Below are positions 34,751 through 45,377 of a DNA stretch of 64,000 bases, one piece after another (position 1 is the stretch's first letter; every line of letters starts with the position of its first letter). The translations under genes and the position numbers were made by a program. Origin of the DNA: Pacificimonas pallii (lineage in GTDB: Bacteria; Pseudomonadota; Alphaproteobacteria; Sphingomonadales; Sphingomonadaceae). The stretch lies in NCBI RefSeq assembly GCF_019204005.1, contig NZ_JAGSPA010000001.1, positions 620,001-684,000 of the forward strand, given 5' to 3'. Under the pieces are notes generated by a model that did not search any database, was not told the origin of the DNA, and saw only the letters and a list, made by a program, of their open reading frames with translations.

Positions 34751-36016
34751 ATGCCCGTATTGCATCTGCAAGACCTGAAAGACAAAGCGCCCGCCGACCT
34801 CGTGACGATGGCGGAGGATTACGGTGTCGAGAACGCGTCGACGCTGCGCAAGCAGGATCTTTATTTCGGCATTCTGAAGGGCGAGGCCGAGGACGGCAAT
34901 GAGGTGCTTGGCTCCGGCACCATCGAAGTCCTGCCTGACGGGTTTGGCTTCCTGCGCTCGCCCGAGGCGAATTATCTCGCCGGTCCGGATGACATCTACG
35001 TCGCGCCCGCGCTGCTGCGCAAATATTCGCTGCGCACCGGCGACACGGTCGACGGCGAAATCCGCGCGCCGCAGGATGGCGAGCGCTATTTCGCCCTGAA
35101 CACGGTTTCGAAAATCAACTTCGACGACCCGGATGTTGTCCGCACCCGTGTCAACTTCGACAACTTGACGCCGCTTTACCCGGACGAAAAACTGAACCTC
35201 GACGTCGCCGATCCGACCATCAAGGACAAATCCAGCCGCGTCATCGATGTCATCGCACCGCAGGGCAAGGGCCAGCGCGCGCTGATCGTCGCGCCGCCGC
35301 GCACCGGTAAGACCGTCCTGTTGCAGAACATCGCCCGCGCGATCACGGAAAACCATCCGGAAGTCTTCCTGATCGTTCTCCTGATCGACGAACGACCCGA
35401 GGAAGTGACCGACATGCAGCGTTCGGTGAAGGGCGAGGTCGTGGCCTCCACCTTCGATGAACCGCCAAGCCGCCATGTTCAGGTCGCCGATATGGTCATC
35501 GAAAAGGCCAAGCGGCTCGTTGAGCATAAGAAGGATGTCGTCATCCTGCTCGATTCGATCACCCGCCTTGGCCGCGCCTATAACACCGTCGTGCCGTCCT
35601 CCGGAAAGGTCCTGACCGGCGGCGTCGACGCCAACGCCCTGCAGCGCCCCAAGCGTTTCTTCGGCGCCGCGCGTAACATTGAGGAGGGCGGCTCGCTCTC
35701 CATCATCGCCACCGCGCTGATCGACACCGGCAGCCGTATGGACGAGGTGATCTTCGAAGAGTTCAAGGGCACGGGCAATTCCGAAATCGTCCTTGACCGC
35801 AAGGTTTCCGACAAGCGCATCTTCCCTGCCATCGATGTCGGCAAATCCGGCACGCGCAAGGAAGAGATTCTGGTCGAGAAGGACGTGCTTGCGAAAATGT
35901 ACGTCCTGCGCCGCATCCTCATGCAGATGGGCACTGTCGACGCGATGGAATTCCTCCTCGACAAGATGAAGGATTCCAAATCCAACGAGGACTTCTTCTC
36001 CTCCATGAACCAGTAG
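34751..36016 (+). CDS. rho: Transcription termination factor Rho
   Basis: The hexameric RNA helicase that ends transcription. The 421-residue protein has the N-terminal RNA-binding domain ([20 protein letters not shown], and [19 protein letters not shown] of the cold-shock-like fold), Walker A in [12 protein letters not shown], Walker B near [16 protein letters not shown], and the Q/R-loop regions beyond. A 140-bp leader separates it from putP, long enough for autoregulation, but no attenuator was identified. Confidence 0.98.
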   Translation: MPVLHLQDLKDKAPADLVTMAEDYGVENASTLRKQDLYFGILKGEAEDGNEVLGSGTIEVLPDGFGFLRSPEANYLAGPDDIYVAPALLRKYSLRTGDTVDGEIRAPQDGERYFALNTVSKINFDDPDVVRTRVNFDNLTPLYPDEKLNLDVADPTIKDKSSRVIDVIAPQGKGQRALIVAPPRTGKTVLLQNIARAITENHPEVFLIVLLIDERPEEVTDMQRSVKGEVVASTFDEPPSRHVQVADMVIEKAKRLVEHKKDVVILLDSITRLGRAYNTVVPSSGKVLTGGVDANALQRPKRFFGAARNIEEGGSLSIIATALIDTGSRMDEVIFEEFKGTGNSEIVLDRKVSDKRIFPAIDVGKSGTRKEEILVEKDVLAKMYVLRRILMQMGTVDAMEFLLDKMKDSKSNEDFFSSMNQ

Positions 36017-36028
36017 GGTCCGCGCCTC

Positions 36029-36769
36029 ATGGACTTATCGATCCTGAATTTCCTGTTCATTCAGGATCTCGGTGGCCCCGCGGAAATCTGGGCGGCCATC
36101 GTCCGGGATTTTTCGGACATTACCAGCCCCAGCGCGCTCAGCGCCTTTGGCCAGGTGCTGATGATCGACATCGTGCTTGCAGGTGACAATGCCATCGTGG
36201 TCGGCGCTCTGGCTGCCGGTTTACCCGCGGATCAGCGGCGGAAGGTGATTGCGATTGGCGTCATTGCGGCGCTGGTCCTGCGCGTCATCTTCGCGCTGAT
36301 GGTGACGTGGCTGCTCGGTATTGTCGGGCTGATCTTTGCGGGCGGCATGCTGCTCCTGTGGGTTGCGTGGAAGATGTGGCGCGAGGTGCGCAGCGGGGCG
36401 ATGATGTCGCCGGGCTCGCCAGAGATCGAGGGCGATGAACATTCCGGCCTCGGGGCATCGAAAAGCTTTGGGGCGGCGGTGTGGGCCGTGGCCGTGGCCG
36501 ACGTGTCGATGAGCCTCGATAATGTTCTTGCCGTTGCGGGCGCGGCGCGCGAGCATCCGGGCATATTGATCGTCGGTCTGATCCTGTCGGTGGCGTTGAT
36601 GGGCGTCGCCGCGAACTTCATCGCGAAATATATCGAGCGCTATCGCTGGATCGCCTATGTCGGCCTCGCCGTCATTCTCTATGTGGCGGGCAAGATGATC
36701 TACGAGGGCTTTGTCGATCCCGATGTCGGCGTGATGACGCTGCCCTTCCTCACATCCATATTCGCCTGA
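36029..36769 (+). CDS. TerC-family membrane protein (YjbE type)
   Basis: A 246-residue membrane protein with about seven helices of the TerC family. The conserved acidic residues are in MIDIVLAGDNAIVVGALA and DVSMSLDNVLAVAG, which in the family are linked to metal (often manganese) export; the exact substrate is inferred only. It starts 12 bp after rho and ends 22 bp before gpmA, so rho-terC-gpmA may be cotranscribed. No yybP-ykoY riboswitch was seen upstream. Confidence 0.9.
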   Translation: MDLSILNFLFIQDLGGPAEIWAAIVRDFSDITSPSALSAFGQVLMIDIVLAGDNAIVVGALAAGLPADQRRKVIAIGVIAALVLRVIFALMVTWLLGIVGLIFAGGMLLLWVAWKMWREVRSGAMMSPGSPEIEGDEHSGLGASKSFGAAVWAVAVADVSMSLDNVLAVAGAAREHPGILIVGLILSVALMGVAANFIAKYIERYRWIAYVGLAVILYVAGKMIYEGFVDPDVGVMTLPFLTSIFA

Positions 36770-36791
36770 TCTGCTCTAGGAGATACGATAA

Positions 36792-37481
36792 ATGCCCCAG
36801 CTCGTCCTGATCCGTCACGGCCAGTCCCAATGGAATCTGGAAAACCGGTTTACCGGCTGGTGGGATGTCGATCTGACCGAGAAGGGAACCACCGAGGCTA
36901 TCGATGCCGGAAAGGCGCTGAAGGCGGCGGGGATGGAATTCGATCTTTGTTTCACATCGTATCAGACGCGCGCGATCAAGACGCTCAATCTGGCGCTGGA
37001 GGCGATGGACCGTCTATGGCTGCCCGTCACCAAGAACTGGCAGCTCAACGAACGTCACTATGGCGGCCTGACCGGGCTCGACAAGCAGCAGACGCGCGAC
37101 CGGCACGGCGATGAGCAGGTGCATATCTGGCGCCGCAGTTTCGATACACCACCGCCAGCGATGGACGCGGGCAGCGCATTCGATCTGTCAGGCGATCCTC
37201 GCTACGCAGGCGTGAAGGTCCCGCTGGCGGAAAGCCTGAAAAATACGATCGAACGTGTCCTGCCCTATTGGAACAGCGCAATCGCTCCCGAGCTCAAGGC
37301 GGGAAAGCGCGTGCTGATATCCGCGCATGGCAACAGCCTGCGCGCGCTTGTGAAGCATCTGTCGGGCATTTCGGACGATGACATTACCGGCCTGGAAATC
37401 CCCACTGGTCAGCCGATTATCTACAATCTGGATGAAAATCTGAACGAGGTCGAGCGATACTATCTCAAGGATCGCAGCTAG
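36792..37481 (+). CDS. gpmA: 2,3-bisphosphoglycerate-dependent phosphoglycerate mutase
   Basis: Interconverts 3- and 2-phosphoglycerate in glycolysis. The 229-residue protein starts with [20 protein letters not shown], holding the phosphorylated His in the RHG motif, and later has [15 protein letters not shown] and the second His in [11 protein letters not shown] strong Shine-Dalgarno AGGAGA precedes the ATG. Its end overlaps the convergent diguanylate cyclase by 4 bp. Confidence 0.97.
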   Translation: MPQLVLIRHGQSQWNLENRFTGWWDVDLTEKGTTEAIDAGKALKAAGMEFDLCFTSYQTRAIKTLNLALEAMDRLWLPVTKNWQLNERHYGGLTGLDKQQTRDRHGDEQVHIWRRSFDTPPPAMDAGSAFDLSGDPRYAGVKVPLAESLKNTIERVLPYWNSAIAPELKAGKRVLISAHGNSLRALVKHLSGISDDDITGLEIPTGQPIIYNLDENLNEVERYYLKDRS

Positions 37482-38215
37482 GTGCGGTTCTGACGCTTGA
37501 CGGCATACATTTCCTGGTCGGCATCCGAGAGAAGCCTGTCAAAACCGACGCCCGGTTTCAGCATCTGCACGCCGACCGAAATCGTCAGCGGGAAGCGCCA
37601 ACCGGCATATTGTACAGGCATGTCGGCAACCGCGGAGGACAGTTCCGTCGCTTTTCGCCGCGCGTCGGTCTCGTCAACATGGCTGAGCAATACGACGAAT
37701 TCATCGCCGCCAATGCGCGCGAGACTGTCTGTCGTCCTCAAATTCTCAAGAAGCACGCTGCCGACATGCAGCAGGGCCGCATCCCCCGCCAGATGGCCGT
37801 GCTCGTCATTAATGGTCTTCATATGATCGACGTCGATAAAGATGACGGCAGAGCTGGTGCCGTGGCGCTCCAGATCGGCAATTGCGCGGGTGACATCACG
37901 CGTAAAGCCGCGCCTGTTGGCGATCGGCACCAGATCGTCGGTCTCGGTCTGCCGCTCCAGCTCGGCGATACGTATCCGCGCGGCATTCAGCTGATGCTCA
38001 AGGCTGCGCACTTCGGCCCGCATGGCCGTGAATGTCTTCTCCGTGCTGAGGGAGAGGTCGCTGGCCGCTTTTGCAAGCGCGTCAAGCTTGTGCGCGCCGC
38101 CGGTTACAGAGCCAGGCGGCCGCTGCAGATCGACCGGACTGTCGGAATGGGATTCTTCTCGCGAAACAAGCGATGCTGGCATGATGGTCCTCACAATCGC
38201 CCATGGACGAGACAT
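37478..38215 (-). CDS. GGDEF-domain diguanylate cyclase
   Basis: A 245-residue protein with no signal or membrane segment, so probably cytosolic. An N-terminal coiled-coil-like part (about residues 40-90) leads to a GGDEF domain with [13 protein letters not shown] at about 170, the metal-binding [16 protein letters not shown] before it, and ISVGVQ after. The inhibitory I-site RTTD lies five residues before GGDEF, so product feedback is expected. The start at 38215 is supported by AGGAGGG. No PilZ or EAL partner is in the window. Confidence 0.93.
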   Translation of the reverse strand: MSRPWAIVRTIMPASLVSREESHSDSPVDLQRPPGSVTGGAHKLDALAKAASDLSLSTEKTFTAMRAEVRSLEHQLNAARIRIAELERQTETDDLVPIANRRGFTRDVTRAIADLERHGTSSAVIFIDVDHMKTINDEHGHLAGDAALLHVGSVLLENLRTTDSLARIGGDEFVVLLSHVDETDARRKATELSSAVADMPVQYAGWRFPLTISVGVQMLKPGVGFDRLLSDADQEMYAVKRQNRT

Positions 38216-38246
38216 GACAACCCTCCTAGGCTAAGGTGCTTCTCAA

Positions 38247-38774
38247 ATGGTTAACAGGAACCAAGACGACGGCATGAGTGCTGCGACCCCAACCGGCGAT
38301 GTGGATGTCGGCGTCATCATGGGAAGTCAGAGCGACTGGAGCACGATGACCGCGACATCGGAGGTGCTGACGGAACTTGGCGTGTCGCACGAAGTCCGCA
38401 TCGTCTCGGCCCACCGCACGCCCGACCGGATGTACGATTACGCAAAAACCGCGAAAGGGCGGGGCCTGAAAATCATCATTGCGGGCGCGGGCGGCGCGGC
38501 ACATCTGCCAGGCATGACGGCCGCCCTGACGCCGCTCCCCGTGCTTGGCGTGCCGGTACAGTCAAAAGCACTGTCCGGGCAGGATTCGCTGCTGTCGATC
38601 GCGCAAATGCCCGGCGGCATTCCGGTGGGAACACTCGCCATTGGCAAAGCCGGGGCCAAAAATGCCGGCCTGCTGGCGGCGGCCATGCTGGCGGCGTTCG
38701 ATGACGCGTTGGCGGAACGTCTCGACGCCTGGCGCGCGCGCCAGACCGAGAGTGTCGCGGACCAGCCTGAATGA
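38247..38774 (+). CDS. purE: 5-(carboxyamino)imidazole ribonucleotide mutase
   Basis: The class I PurE of purine synthesis, converting N5-CAIR to CAIR. The 175-residue protein has [14 protein letters not shown] at the start of the core, the catalytic His in [13 protein letters not shown], and [20 protein letters not shown]. The N-terminal nine residues before a second ATG at 38274 are non-conserved, so the start is uncertain by that much. It overlaps purK by ATGA, forming the usual purEK pair. Confidence 0.97.
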   Translation: MVNRNQDDGMSAATPTGDVDVGVIMGSQSDWSTMTATSEVLTELGVSHEVRIVSAHRTPDRMYDYAKTAKGRGLKIIIAGAGGAAHLPGMTAALTPLPVLGVPVQSKALSGQDSLLSIAQMPGGIPVGTLAIGKAGAKNAGLLAAAMLAAFDDALAERLDAWRARQTESVADQPE

Positions 38775-39835
38775 TCCCTCCTGGATCGACCATCGGGATC
38801 CTGGGCGGGGGACAGCTTGGCCGCATGCTGGCCATGGCAGCGGCGCAGATGGGGTATCTGGTGCATATCTATGCTCCTGATGAACATCCCTGCGCGGGGC
38901 AAGTCGCCGCCCTGACGACGCGCGGCGCCTATGACGACCTGGAATCGCTAGGGCGTTTCGCGGACAGCGTCGACGTGGTGACATTTGAATTTGAGAATAT
39001 CGATGCGGGCGCACTTGCCTATCTTGCCGAACATGTGCGGCTGTCACCGCCCCCGCGCGCACTCGAAATTGCACAGGACCGCGTGTCGGAAAAGATGTTC
39101 GTGCAGGATCTCGGCGGCCGACCGGCGCCTTTCATGCCGGTTGAGAGCCTCTTGGACCTAGAGGCAGCTTCACATAAGATAGGCACGCCGGCAATCTTAA
39201 AAACAAACCGATTTGGTTATGACGGTAAGGGGCAGATCCGTCTGCACGAAGGCAGCGATCTGAGCGACACCTGGCGGCAAATGGGGGGTGTTCCGTGCGT
39301 CTATGAGGGTTTTGTCGACTTCACGGCTGAATTCTCTCTATTGATTGCCCGGGGCGGTGACGGACGTTCCGTGCTGTATGCCGAGCCCGAAAATGTGCAC
39401 GAGCACGGTATATTGGCACGTTCCACCGTGCCTGCGGGCCATGATGTCAGAGCGCAGGCGCGGGAGGCAGAGGCGCTGGCCAGAAAAGTGGCGGATGCCC
39501 TCGATTATGTCGGCCTGCTCACACTTGAATTTTTCTGCGGCGCTGATGGACCTGTATTCAACGAGATGGCCCCGCGCGTACATAATAGCGGGCACTGGAC
39601 CATAGAGGGCGCCCGGACGAGCCAGTTCGAAAACCATATCCGCGCGATTTGCGGCCTGCCGCTCGGCGATCCAGGTCTTGCCGCCGCAGCCGTACAAATG
39701 GACAATCTGATCGGTAGCGACGTTGAGCGCGCGGTGGATGCGCTCTCCGATCCCCGCGCGCATCTGCATCTCTATGCCAAGGGTGAAGCGCGCGCGGGCC
39801 GCAAAATGGGGCATGTGACGCATATTCGCCGCTGA
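38771..39835 (+). CDS. purK: 5-(carboxyamino)imidazole ribonucleotide synthase
   Basis: The ATP-grasp enzyme that carboxylates AIR to N5-CAIR, feeding PurE. The 354-residue protein starts with [20 protein letters not shown], has ATP-grasp elements [17 protein letters not shown] and the magnesium ligands in [16 protein letters not shown], and a normal length. The AT-richer codon choice around 39150-39200 differs slightly from the rest of the gene, perhaps by chance. Confidence 0.97.
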   Translation: MIPPGSTIGILGGGQLGRMLAMAAAQMGYLVHIYAPDEHPCAGQVAALTTRGAYDDLESLGRFADSVDVVTFEFENIDAGALAYLAEHVRLSPPPRALEIAQDRVSEKMFVQDLGGRPAPFMPVESLLDLEAASHKIGTPAILKTNRFGYDGKGQIRLHEGSDLSDTWRQMGGVPCVYEGFVDFTAEFSLLIARGGDGRSVLYAEPENVHEHGILARSTVPAGHDVRAQAREAEALARKVADALDYVGLLTLEFFCGADGPVFNEMAPRVHNSGHWTIEGARTSQFENHIRAICGLPLGDPGLAAAAVQMDNLIGSDVERAVDALSDPRAHLHLYAKGEARAGRKMGHVTHIRR

Positions 39836-39911
39836 ATATACGCTGCCGATACTGGCTTATACCGGGGCCTGTACATGTCGACGGTTCAGTCTTGCGGCAA
39901 TGCCCGAATGG

Positions 39912-40139
39912 TCACCGCAGGTGCAACGCCCGCTGAAATAACCAGACACGAATGGCGCTCGACAGCGGTGTGCTGCGCGCTTCGTCAATGTCGGAAACCA
40001 GCGCGGCCAGCGAGATGTCTTTTTCGCGCGCGGCGTCATGCAGCGCTTGCCAGAAGACCGGTTCCAGGCTGATCGAGGTGCGGTGTCCGGCAATGGTGAG
40101 GGACCGCTTCTGCGGCCCCTCACTGATAGGATCGGTCAT
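39912..40139 (-). CDS. Ribbon-helix-helix domain protein
   Basis: A 75-residue protein with the ribbon-helix-helix arrangement: a basic strand KRSLTIAGHRTSISLE, then two helices (FWQALHDAAREKDISLAAL and SDIDEARSTPLSSAIRVW). Such proteins bind DNA as dimers or act as small regulators. It is the last gene of the hemH-phbB operon, so it may be cotranscribed with phbB, 12 bp upstream. No partner toxin is adjacent. Confidence 0.83.
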   Translation of the reverse strand: MTDPISEGPQKRSLTIAGHRTSISLEPVFWQALHDAAREKDISLAALVSDIDEARSTPLSSAIRVWLFQRALHLR

Positions 40140-40151
40140 TGAGCGCCCGGT

Positions 40152-40877
40152 TTAATACATATGCTGCCCGCCATTAATCGACAGCGTCGAGCCGGTGATG
40201 AACCCGGCATCCTCTCCGCAGAGAAACGCAACGCCGTTCGCGATTTCGCGCGCCTGGCCGAGGCGGCCGACGGGGATTTTCGCGACGATCTTCTCAAGCA
40301 CAGGCTCCGGCACGGCGGCGACCATGTCCGTGTCGATATAGCCCGGTGCGAGTGCGTTGACGGTCACGCCGAAACGCGCACCCTCCTGCGCCAGCGCCTT
40401 TGTGAAGCCATGAATACCGGATTTGGCCGCTGCGTAGTTCACCTGACCATATTGACCGCCCTGACCGTTGATGGAACCGATGGAGACGATGCGACCGAAG
40501 CTGCGCGCCTTCATGCCCGGGAATACCGCCTTCGACATGTTGAAGCAGCCGCCGAGATTCACGTTAATGACGTCTTCCCACATCTCACGGTCCATTTTCA
40601 GGAGCGTGCCGTCGCGGGTAATACCGGCATTATTGACAAGGATGGTGACGGGGCCGTGTTTCTCTTCGACGGCCTTCACGCCCGCCTGGCAGGCATCATA
40701 ATCGGCGACATCCCATTTCATGGCGTCGATGCCGGTTTCTGCCGTAAAGGCCTTTGCCCGCTCATCATTGCCGCCATAATTTGCGATGACGGTCACGCCG
40801 TCATCGCGCAGCCTTTCACTGATGGCGGCACCAATGCCACGGCTTCCGCCGGTTACGATGGCTACATGACTGGTCAT
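40152..40877 (-). CDS. phbB: Acetoacetyl-CoA reductase
   Basis: An NADPH-dependent short-chain dehydrogenase that makes (R)-3-hydroxybutyryl-CoA for polyhydroxyalkanoate. The 241-residue protein has IVTGGSRGIGAAI (cofactor), NNAGITRDG, the catalytic Tyr-x3-Lys as YAAAKSG with Ser upstream in SIGSINGQGG, and ends INGGQHMY, as in PhbB. I start at the ATG at 40877 with GGGGAG ahead; the nine extra residues in the longer frame lack support. No phaC synthase gene is in the window. Confidence 0.93.
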   Translation of the reverse strand: MTSHVAIVTGGSRGIGAAISERLRDDGVTVIANYGGNDERAKAFTAETGIDAMKWDVADYDACQAGVKAVEEKHGPVTILVNNAGITRDGTLLKMDREMWEDVINVNLGGCFNMSKAVFPGMKARSFGRIVSIGSINGQGGQYGQVNYAAAKSGIHGFTKALAQEGARFGVTVNALAPGYIDTDMVAAVPEPVLEKIVAKIPVGRLGQAREIANGVAFLCGEDAGFITGSTLSINGGQHMY

Positions 40878-40914
40878 ATCTGTGCTCCCCTTGCTGTTTG
40901 TCAATTAACGGCGA

Positions 40915-41925
40915 TTAGCCGGTTTCGATCCATCCGCCGAGTTCGCGTTTCACAAGGCTTGCCAGAAGTTCGATTCCGTGCGCGCGCGCGTTCAGGCACG
41001 CGAGATAGGCAAAGTCCGTCCCGCCAGCTTGCATGAACAATTCTTTGCCTTCTCCGGCGATCTCTTCAAGTGTTTCCAGACAATCGGCCACGAATCCCGG
41101 TGCAACGACAGCGATTTTCCGTACACCTTCGGAGGGCAGGGCCGCCAACGTCTTGTCGAGATAGGGCTGCAGCCAGGCGGCGGGGCCGAAACGTGATTGA
41201 AACACCGTTCTATACGGGCGGGCGAGCTTCTCGCCCAGCAGGCGCGAGGTCTTCTGGCAATGGCAGTGATAGGGGTCGCCAAGACTGAGCGTACGCGCCG
41301 GCATGCCGTGGAAGGTGACGATGATCTCATCGGGCTCGAAATCGAGCGCTGCCACCTGATCGTTCACGTCCTTTGCCAGCGCGTCTATATAAAGCGGGTC
41401 GTCATACCAGGGCGGCACCGTGCGAAGGCTGGGTTGCCAGCGCATTTTGCCAAGTGTTTCACTGGCCTTATCGATGACGGTCGCCGTCGTCGCCGCGCTA
41501 TATTGCGGATACATCGGGCATATCAAAATGCGGTCGCAGCCCGCGTCCTTCATCGCCGTCAACCTCTCCGCGATGGCGGGAGCGCCATATCGCATGGCAT
41601 GATCGACCAAGACACCGGGAAGGGTCGCGGCGAGCGCCGCCGTCTGGTCTTCGGTAATCAGCTTGAGAGGCGAACCGCCCCGCTTATGGTCCCAGATCGA
41701 GGCGTAAAGCGCGGCGCTTTTTTTCGGGCGGGTATTCAGGATGATGCCGCGCAGGATAGGCTGCCACGCGATCGGCGGAATTTCGATGACACGCCGGTCG
41801 GATAGAAATTCGGCGAGATAGCGCTTCACCGCCGCCTTCGTCGGCGCGTCCGGTGAACCAAGATTGACAAGAAGGACGCCAATTTTCGGGTCGGCGATGG
41901 GGGGATGATCTTGCGGTCGAGCCAC
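40915..41925 (-). CDS. hemH: Ferrochelatase
   Basis: Inserts Fe(II) into protoporphyrin IX, the last step of heme synthesis. The 336-residue protein has KIGVLLVNLGSPDAPTKAAV, the catalytic His in FHGMPARTLSLGDPYHCHCQ, and the Glu in FVADCLETLEEIAGEG near the end. It starts with GTG, overlapping the upstream stop by one base (TAGTG), so it is coupled to the oxidoreductase gene. It is on the same chromosome stretch as hemE and hemJ but in another operon. Confidence 0.97.
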   Translation of the reverse strand: MARPQDHPPIADPKIGVLLVNLGSPDAPTKAAVKRYLAEFLSDRRVIEIPPIAWQPILRGIILNTRPKKSAALYASIWDHKRGGSPLKLITEDQTAALAATLPGVLVDHAMRYGAPAIAERLTAMKDAGCDRILICPMYPQYSAATTATVIDKASETLGKMRWQPSLRTVPPWYDDPLYIDALAKDVNDQVAALDFEPDEIIVTFHGMPARTLSLGDPYHCHCQKTSRLLGEKLARPYRTVFQSRFGPAAWLQPYLDKTLAALPSEGVRKIAVVAPGFVADCLETLEEIAGEGKELFMQAGGTDFAYLACLNARAHGIELLASLVKRELGGWIETG

Positions 41926-44183
41926 TAGCGATCCAGGAACGGCATTGTTCTCAACCTGTTACCGGTTGCAGCAAAGACAGCGTTGGCGACGGCGGGCGCA
42001 ATCGGCGGAACGCCCGGCTCCCCCACACCCCCTGGCGGCGCGTCCGATTCGATGATGTGCACGTCGATTTCCGGCGTCTCCGCCATTGTGAGAAGTGGGT
42101 AGAGATCAAAATTCTGCGCGGTCGGTTCGCCGGCCTCAAATTCGATCCGGCCAAATAGTGCCGCCGTCAGCCCGAAAATTATGCTGCCTTCCATCTGAGC
42201 GCGGACGATATCCGGGTTCACGACCTGTCCGCAGTCGATGACGCAGGTAACCTTTCTTACAATGATTTCGGACGGCGACGGAATGTTGACCTCCGCGACC
42301 TGCGCGACATGACTGCCGAAGCTGGAATGAAGCGCGATGCCCTTGCCCGCATTTTCAGGCACGGCCGCGGCCAGAGTCCCCCGCGATGCCGCCAGCATGA
42401 GGACGCGCGCTGCCCGGCCATTCTCGTCCATGTGCCGCAGACGGAATGAGAGCGGATCGAGCCCGGCGCGCGCGGCGAGCTCATCCATGAAGCTCTCGCC
42501 GAAAAAGGCGGAGTAGCTATGCTCGACGGAACGCCAATAGCCGAGGGGAACGGGTGTTGGGACATCCACATGCGACACGCTGATATTCGGGACGATATAG
42601 GTGCCATCAAAGACGCCCTTTACCATCGCCGCGCTGTCGCCGTCGCCAGCGAAGCGCGGCATCATCCGGCGCATCATGCTTGCGCCAAGGTTGGGCGCCG
42701 CCAGTTTCGCCGTCACGACACTGGCGCGTTTGTCCGCGCCGATGCCACCCGTCATGCGGGCCTTTACGGCCGGGCGGTACATATCGTGGGCCATGTCCTC
42801 CTCGCGGTGCCAGATGAGCTGGACCGGTCTTCCGACGGCCTTTGCGATGGTCGCGGCCTGCACAGCGGCGTCCACCTCCACCTTTCGCCCGAATCCGCCG
42901 CCGATGAAGGTAGGATAGACGCGAACATTGCGGGACGGCATGTCGAGCGCGTCCGCAACTTTCCATGCAACCAGCGTTTGCGACTGGGTGGGGAGCCAGA
43001 TTTCGGCGCCGTTTTCATTTATCCTGACGGTGGCGGTCATCGGCTCCAGACAGGCATGGGCCAAAAAGGGTACGTTATAATCCGCGACCAGCAGGTCGGC
43101 GTCACCAGCAGCGGCGGCAGTATCGCCAACACTCATGAAGGTTTCGCCCGAGGTTTCATCATCAAGCGCAGCCTGCAGATCCGCCTCGATGTCGACACTC
43201 TCGGCAAGGACGCCCGATTCATATTCCGTGTCGACGAGGTCGAGTGCCGTGCGCGCTGTCCACCACCGGTTCGCCACCGTCGCATACCATCCTTCGCCTT
43301 CGACGACGTCGATCACACCTTGCATCTGCTGTGCCGCCTGGCCGCCGAATGTCGCGCGTTCGCCCGACCCGAGGGGCGCGGCACGAATGGCGGCATATAC
43401 CATATCGGCCAGCCTGACGTCGGCACCGAACATGGCGCTGCCATTGACCTTCGCGGGTGTGTCAAGCCGAGGCGCGGGCGTACCAATGAGCGGTGGCTTG
43501 CCGCGCAGGCGTGGCTCCGCCGGCGCATCGTCAGGATCGATATGGCGCACCAGCTCCGCGAAGCTCGCGCGGCGCCCGTCACCCTCGACAAAGCCATTCA
43601 CCGTATCGAGTGTCGCCGGATCGACGCCGAACTGGCGTGCGGCAGCCTGAATGAACATCTCACGCGCGGCCGCACCCGCCATGCGCAGGGGCTCCCAAAA
43701 CGCCTTTATCGATGTCGACCCGCCAGTCGCCTGAAGCTCCAGCCGCTCAACGACCGTGACGGCGGCCCAGCTTACGATGCCAGCGAATAGGGATGGCATT
43801 GACGCACCGGCGTCGGCGACGAATCCGCGATTGGCATAGAGCGGATGAAGCGGCGCGGGCTGGACGCCAACCTTTGTCCAGTCGGCCCCCAGTTCACCGG
43901 CCAGAAGCTGCGGCAACGCCGTATATACGCCCTGACCCATCTCGGCCTGCGGACAGGCGACGGTAATCTCGCCATCAGCGGCGATTTTCAGAAAGCCGTT
44001 GATGAGCGTTTCATCGTCAAAAACCGGGAAATTCAGCGACCGGTGACGGGGCCAGACAGCATAGCCGATAACCAGCCCGGCGGCAGCGCCTGCGCCGATC
44101 AGCAGCTTGCGGCGCGTCACGCCCGCCCGTTTGGGGACGACTTCAGCGGCGGTGCGCGAGGATTTCGGAGTCTGTACGTCCAT
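41925..44183 (-). CDS. Tat-exported molybdopterin-binding oxidoreductase (isoquinoline 1-oxidoreductase beta/CoxL-like)
   Basis: A 752-residue protein of the xanthine dehydrogenase large-subunit superfamily. The N-terminus has a twin-arginine signal ([19 protein letters not shown]), so it is exported folded. Molybdopterin-cofactor features are [20 protein letters not shown], the central [20 protein letters not shown], and a C-terminal [18 protein letters not shown]. Oxidation of an aldehyde or N-heterocycle is expected. The small 2Fe-2S subunit normally encoded beside it is missing in both flanks, so an unlinked partner is needed. It heads the hemH-phbB operon. Confidence 0.9.
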   Translation of the reverse strand: MDVQTPKSSRTAAEVVPKRAGVTRRKLLIGAGAAAGLVIGYAVWPRHRSLNFPVFDDETLINGFLKIAADGEITVACPQAEMGQGVYTALPQLLAGELGADWTKVGVQPAPLHPLYANRGFVADAGASMPSLFAGIVSWAAVTVVERLELQATGGSTSIKAFWEPLRMAGAAAREMFIQAAARQFGVDPATLDTVNGFVEGDGRRASFAELVRHIDPDDAPAEPRLRGKPPLIGTPAPRLDTPAKVNGSAMFGADVRLADMVYAAIRAAPLGSGERATFGGQAAQQMQGVIDVVEGEGWYATVANRWWTARTALDLVDTEYESGVLAESVDIEADLQAALDDETSGETFMSVGDTAAAAGDADLLVADYNVPFLAHACLEPMTATVRINENGAEIWLPTQSQTLVAWKVADALDMPSRNVRVYPTFIGGGFGRKVEVDAAVQAATIAKAVGRPVQLIWHREEDMAHDMYRPAVKARMTGGIGADKRASVVTAKLAAPNLGASMMRRMMPRFAGDGDSAAMVKGVFDGTYIVPNISVSHVDVPTPVPLGYWRSVEHSYSAFFGESFMDELAARAGLDPLSFRLRHMDENGRAARVLMLAASRGTLAAAVPENAGKGIALHSSFGSHVAQVAEVNIPSPSEIIVRKVTCVIDCGQVVNPDIVRAQMEGSIIFGLTAALFGRIEFEAGEPTAQNFDLYPLLTMAETPEIDVHIIESDAPPGGVGEPGVPPIAPAVANAVFAATGNRLRTMPFLDR

Positions 44184-44257
44184 AAGGTGCGGATTAGCGC
44201 GCTACGCGCTGCTTGTCTGCACGCGCTTTGGAAATTCGCGGCAGAACCCCGCTCCGC

Positions 44258-44854
44258 TCAGCCTGCCATCCTCTTGGGCTTCGTGAAGACTTCCGTGACC
44301 TCTGGGCGGAAACTTTCCAGACTGTCGCATTCAAACCCGTCGTCAAAGGCCGGGGCGTCCCAATCGTCGACCAGTTTCACGGCGAAGGCGTACCAGTCCT
44401 CATTCTTGAACTGTTCGCGCATATCTGTCGCTAAGCCCATGTGATTGTAATAATATTTCCCCTGGAAATGCTGATGCCACTTGATCGCGTGATAGATGTA
44501 ATCGTCCACATAAGGCTGCAGGATCTCCGCGGCGATCGCGCCATGGTTGGGGATCGACATTGCCTTGCCAAGGTCGTGGCACAATGCCGCCACGACCTCT
44601 TGCGGCGATGCGCCTGACCGCCGGGCAAGGGTGGCGCACATGAGGCTGTGCGTCAATTGATCCGCGCGAAAACCGACCTGCATGTCGCCCAGCCGCGCGA
44701 GCTGCTCCATAATCACGTCCGGCTGACGCTCCTGTTGATGCTTCGCATGCTCTGCGCCGATGATTTTCCAGTCATCTTCCGTGCCATCGCGCATCGTTTT
44801 GAACGCGGCGCGGGCACCTGCGTCCGCCAGATTCATATTGGGGGCTGTCGCCAT
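44258..44854 (-). CDS. HD-domain protein (MIOX-like)
   Basis: A 198-residue HD-fold protein. His69 (ADQLTHSLMCA), the HD pair His93-Asp94 (AALCHDLGKAM), His104 (IPNHGAI) and later His residues (AIKWHQHF) fit a diiron or divalent-metal HD phosphohydrolase or oxygenase; the region resembles myo-inositol oxygenase-like HD proteins in spacing only. Substrate is unknown. It lies between the oxidoreductase operon and an NTF2-like gene on the same strand. Confidence 0.85.
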   Translation of the reverse strand: MATAPNMNLADAGARAAFKTMRDGTEDDWKIIGAEHAKHQQERQPDVIMEQLARLGDMQVGFRADQLTHSLMCATLARRSGASPQEVVAALCHDLGKAMSIPNHGAIAAEILQPYVDDYIYHAIKWHQHFQGKYYYNHMGLATDMREQFKNEDWYAFAVKLVDDWDAPAFDDGFECDSLESFRPEVTEVFTKPKRMAG

Positions 44855-44927
44855 GATGTGGTTCCTCCTGTCCGAAGTATCGCGTCGAAAGTCGCGCGGC
44901 GCAACTTCCCGAAGCTAAGAGGGCGTT

Positions 44928-45377
44928 TCAGGTGGGGGTCCCGTTCGCCGTACGATCGGCGTCCGCGGCCGCGAGCATGGCGGCCATCTTCTCCCACAAT
45001 ATGTTCATCGCCTTCATGGGACGCACCATGACCTTGAACCGATCAATCCCGCCATCCGGATTCCAGTGGATCATGTCGACGCCGTTGACGTGAATACCAT
45101 CGATCGTCGCCTCGAATTCCAGCACTGCCGAATCTCCGTCGACGAGGAACTGCACGTAGCGAAAACCGCTGCCCTCAAACACGTGATCCGCCGCGGACAG
45201 GTAGGCGAAGGTCTGCTCTGCGCCTTCCTGCGGCGTATGCACGACCGGCGAGAGAAACACGGCATCGTCGGCAAGAAGGCAGCGGAGCGCATCGGCATTC
45301 CCGGTCCCGAACTGGTCCAGCCAGCGCTGGAGCCGGAGATCGGAATGTGTGTAAGGGGGCGAAGATAGTGACGTCAT
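44928..45377 (-). CDS. NTF2-like (SnoaL-type) protein
   Basis: A 149-residue protein with the alpha+beta cone fold of NTF2-like proteins: an N-terminal helix (HSDLRLQRWLDQFGTGNADA), the LLADDAVFLSPVV strand, and VLEFEATIDGIHVNGVDMIH. Such folds serve as isomerases, hydratases or ligand-binding domains; no activity can be assigned. Its ATG overlaps the stop of the frameshifted acetyltransferase, so the two were coupled. Confidence 0.8.
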   Translation of the reverse strand: MTSLSSPPYTHSDLRLQRWLDQFGTGNADALRCLLADDAVFLSPVVHTPQEGAEQTFAYLSAADHVFEGSGFRYVQFLVDGDSAVLEFEATIDGIHVNGVDMIHWNPDGGIDRFKVMVRPMKAMNILWEKMAAMLAAADADRTANGTPT

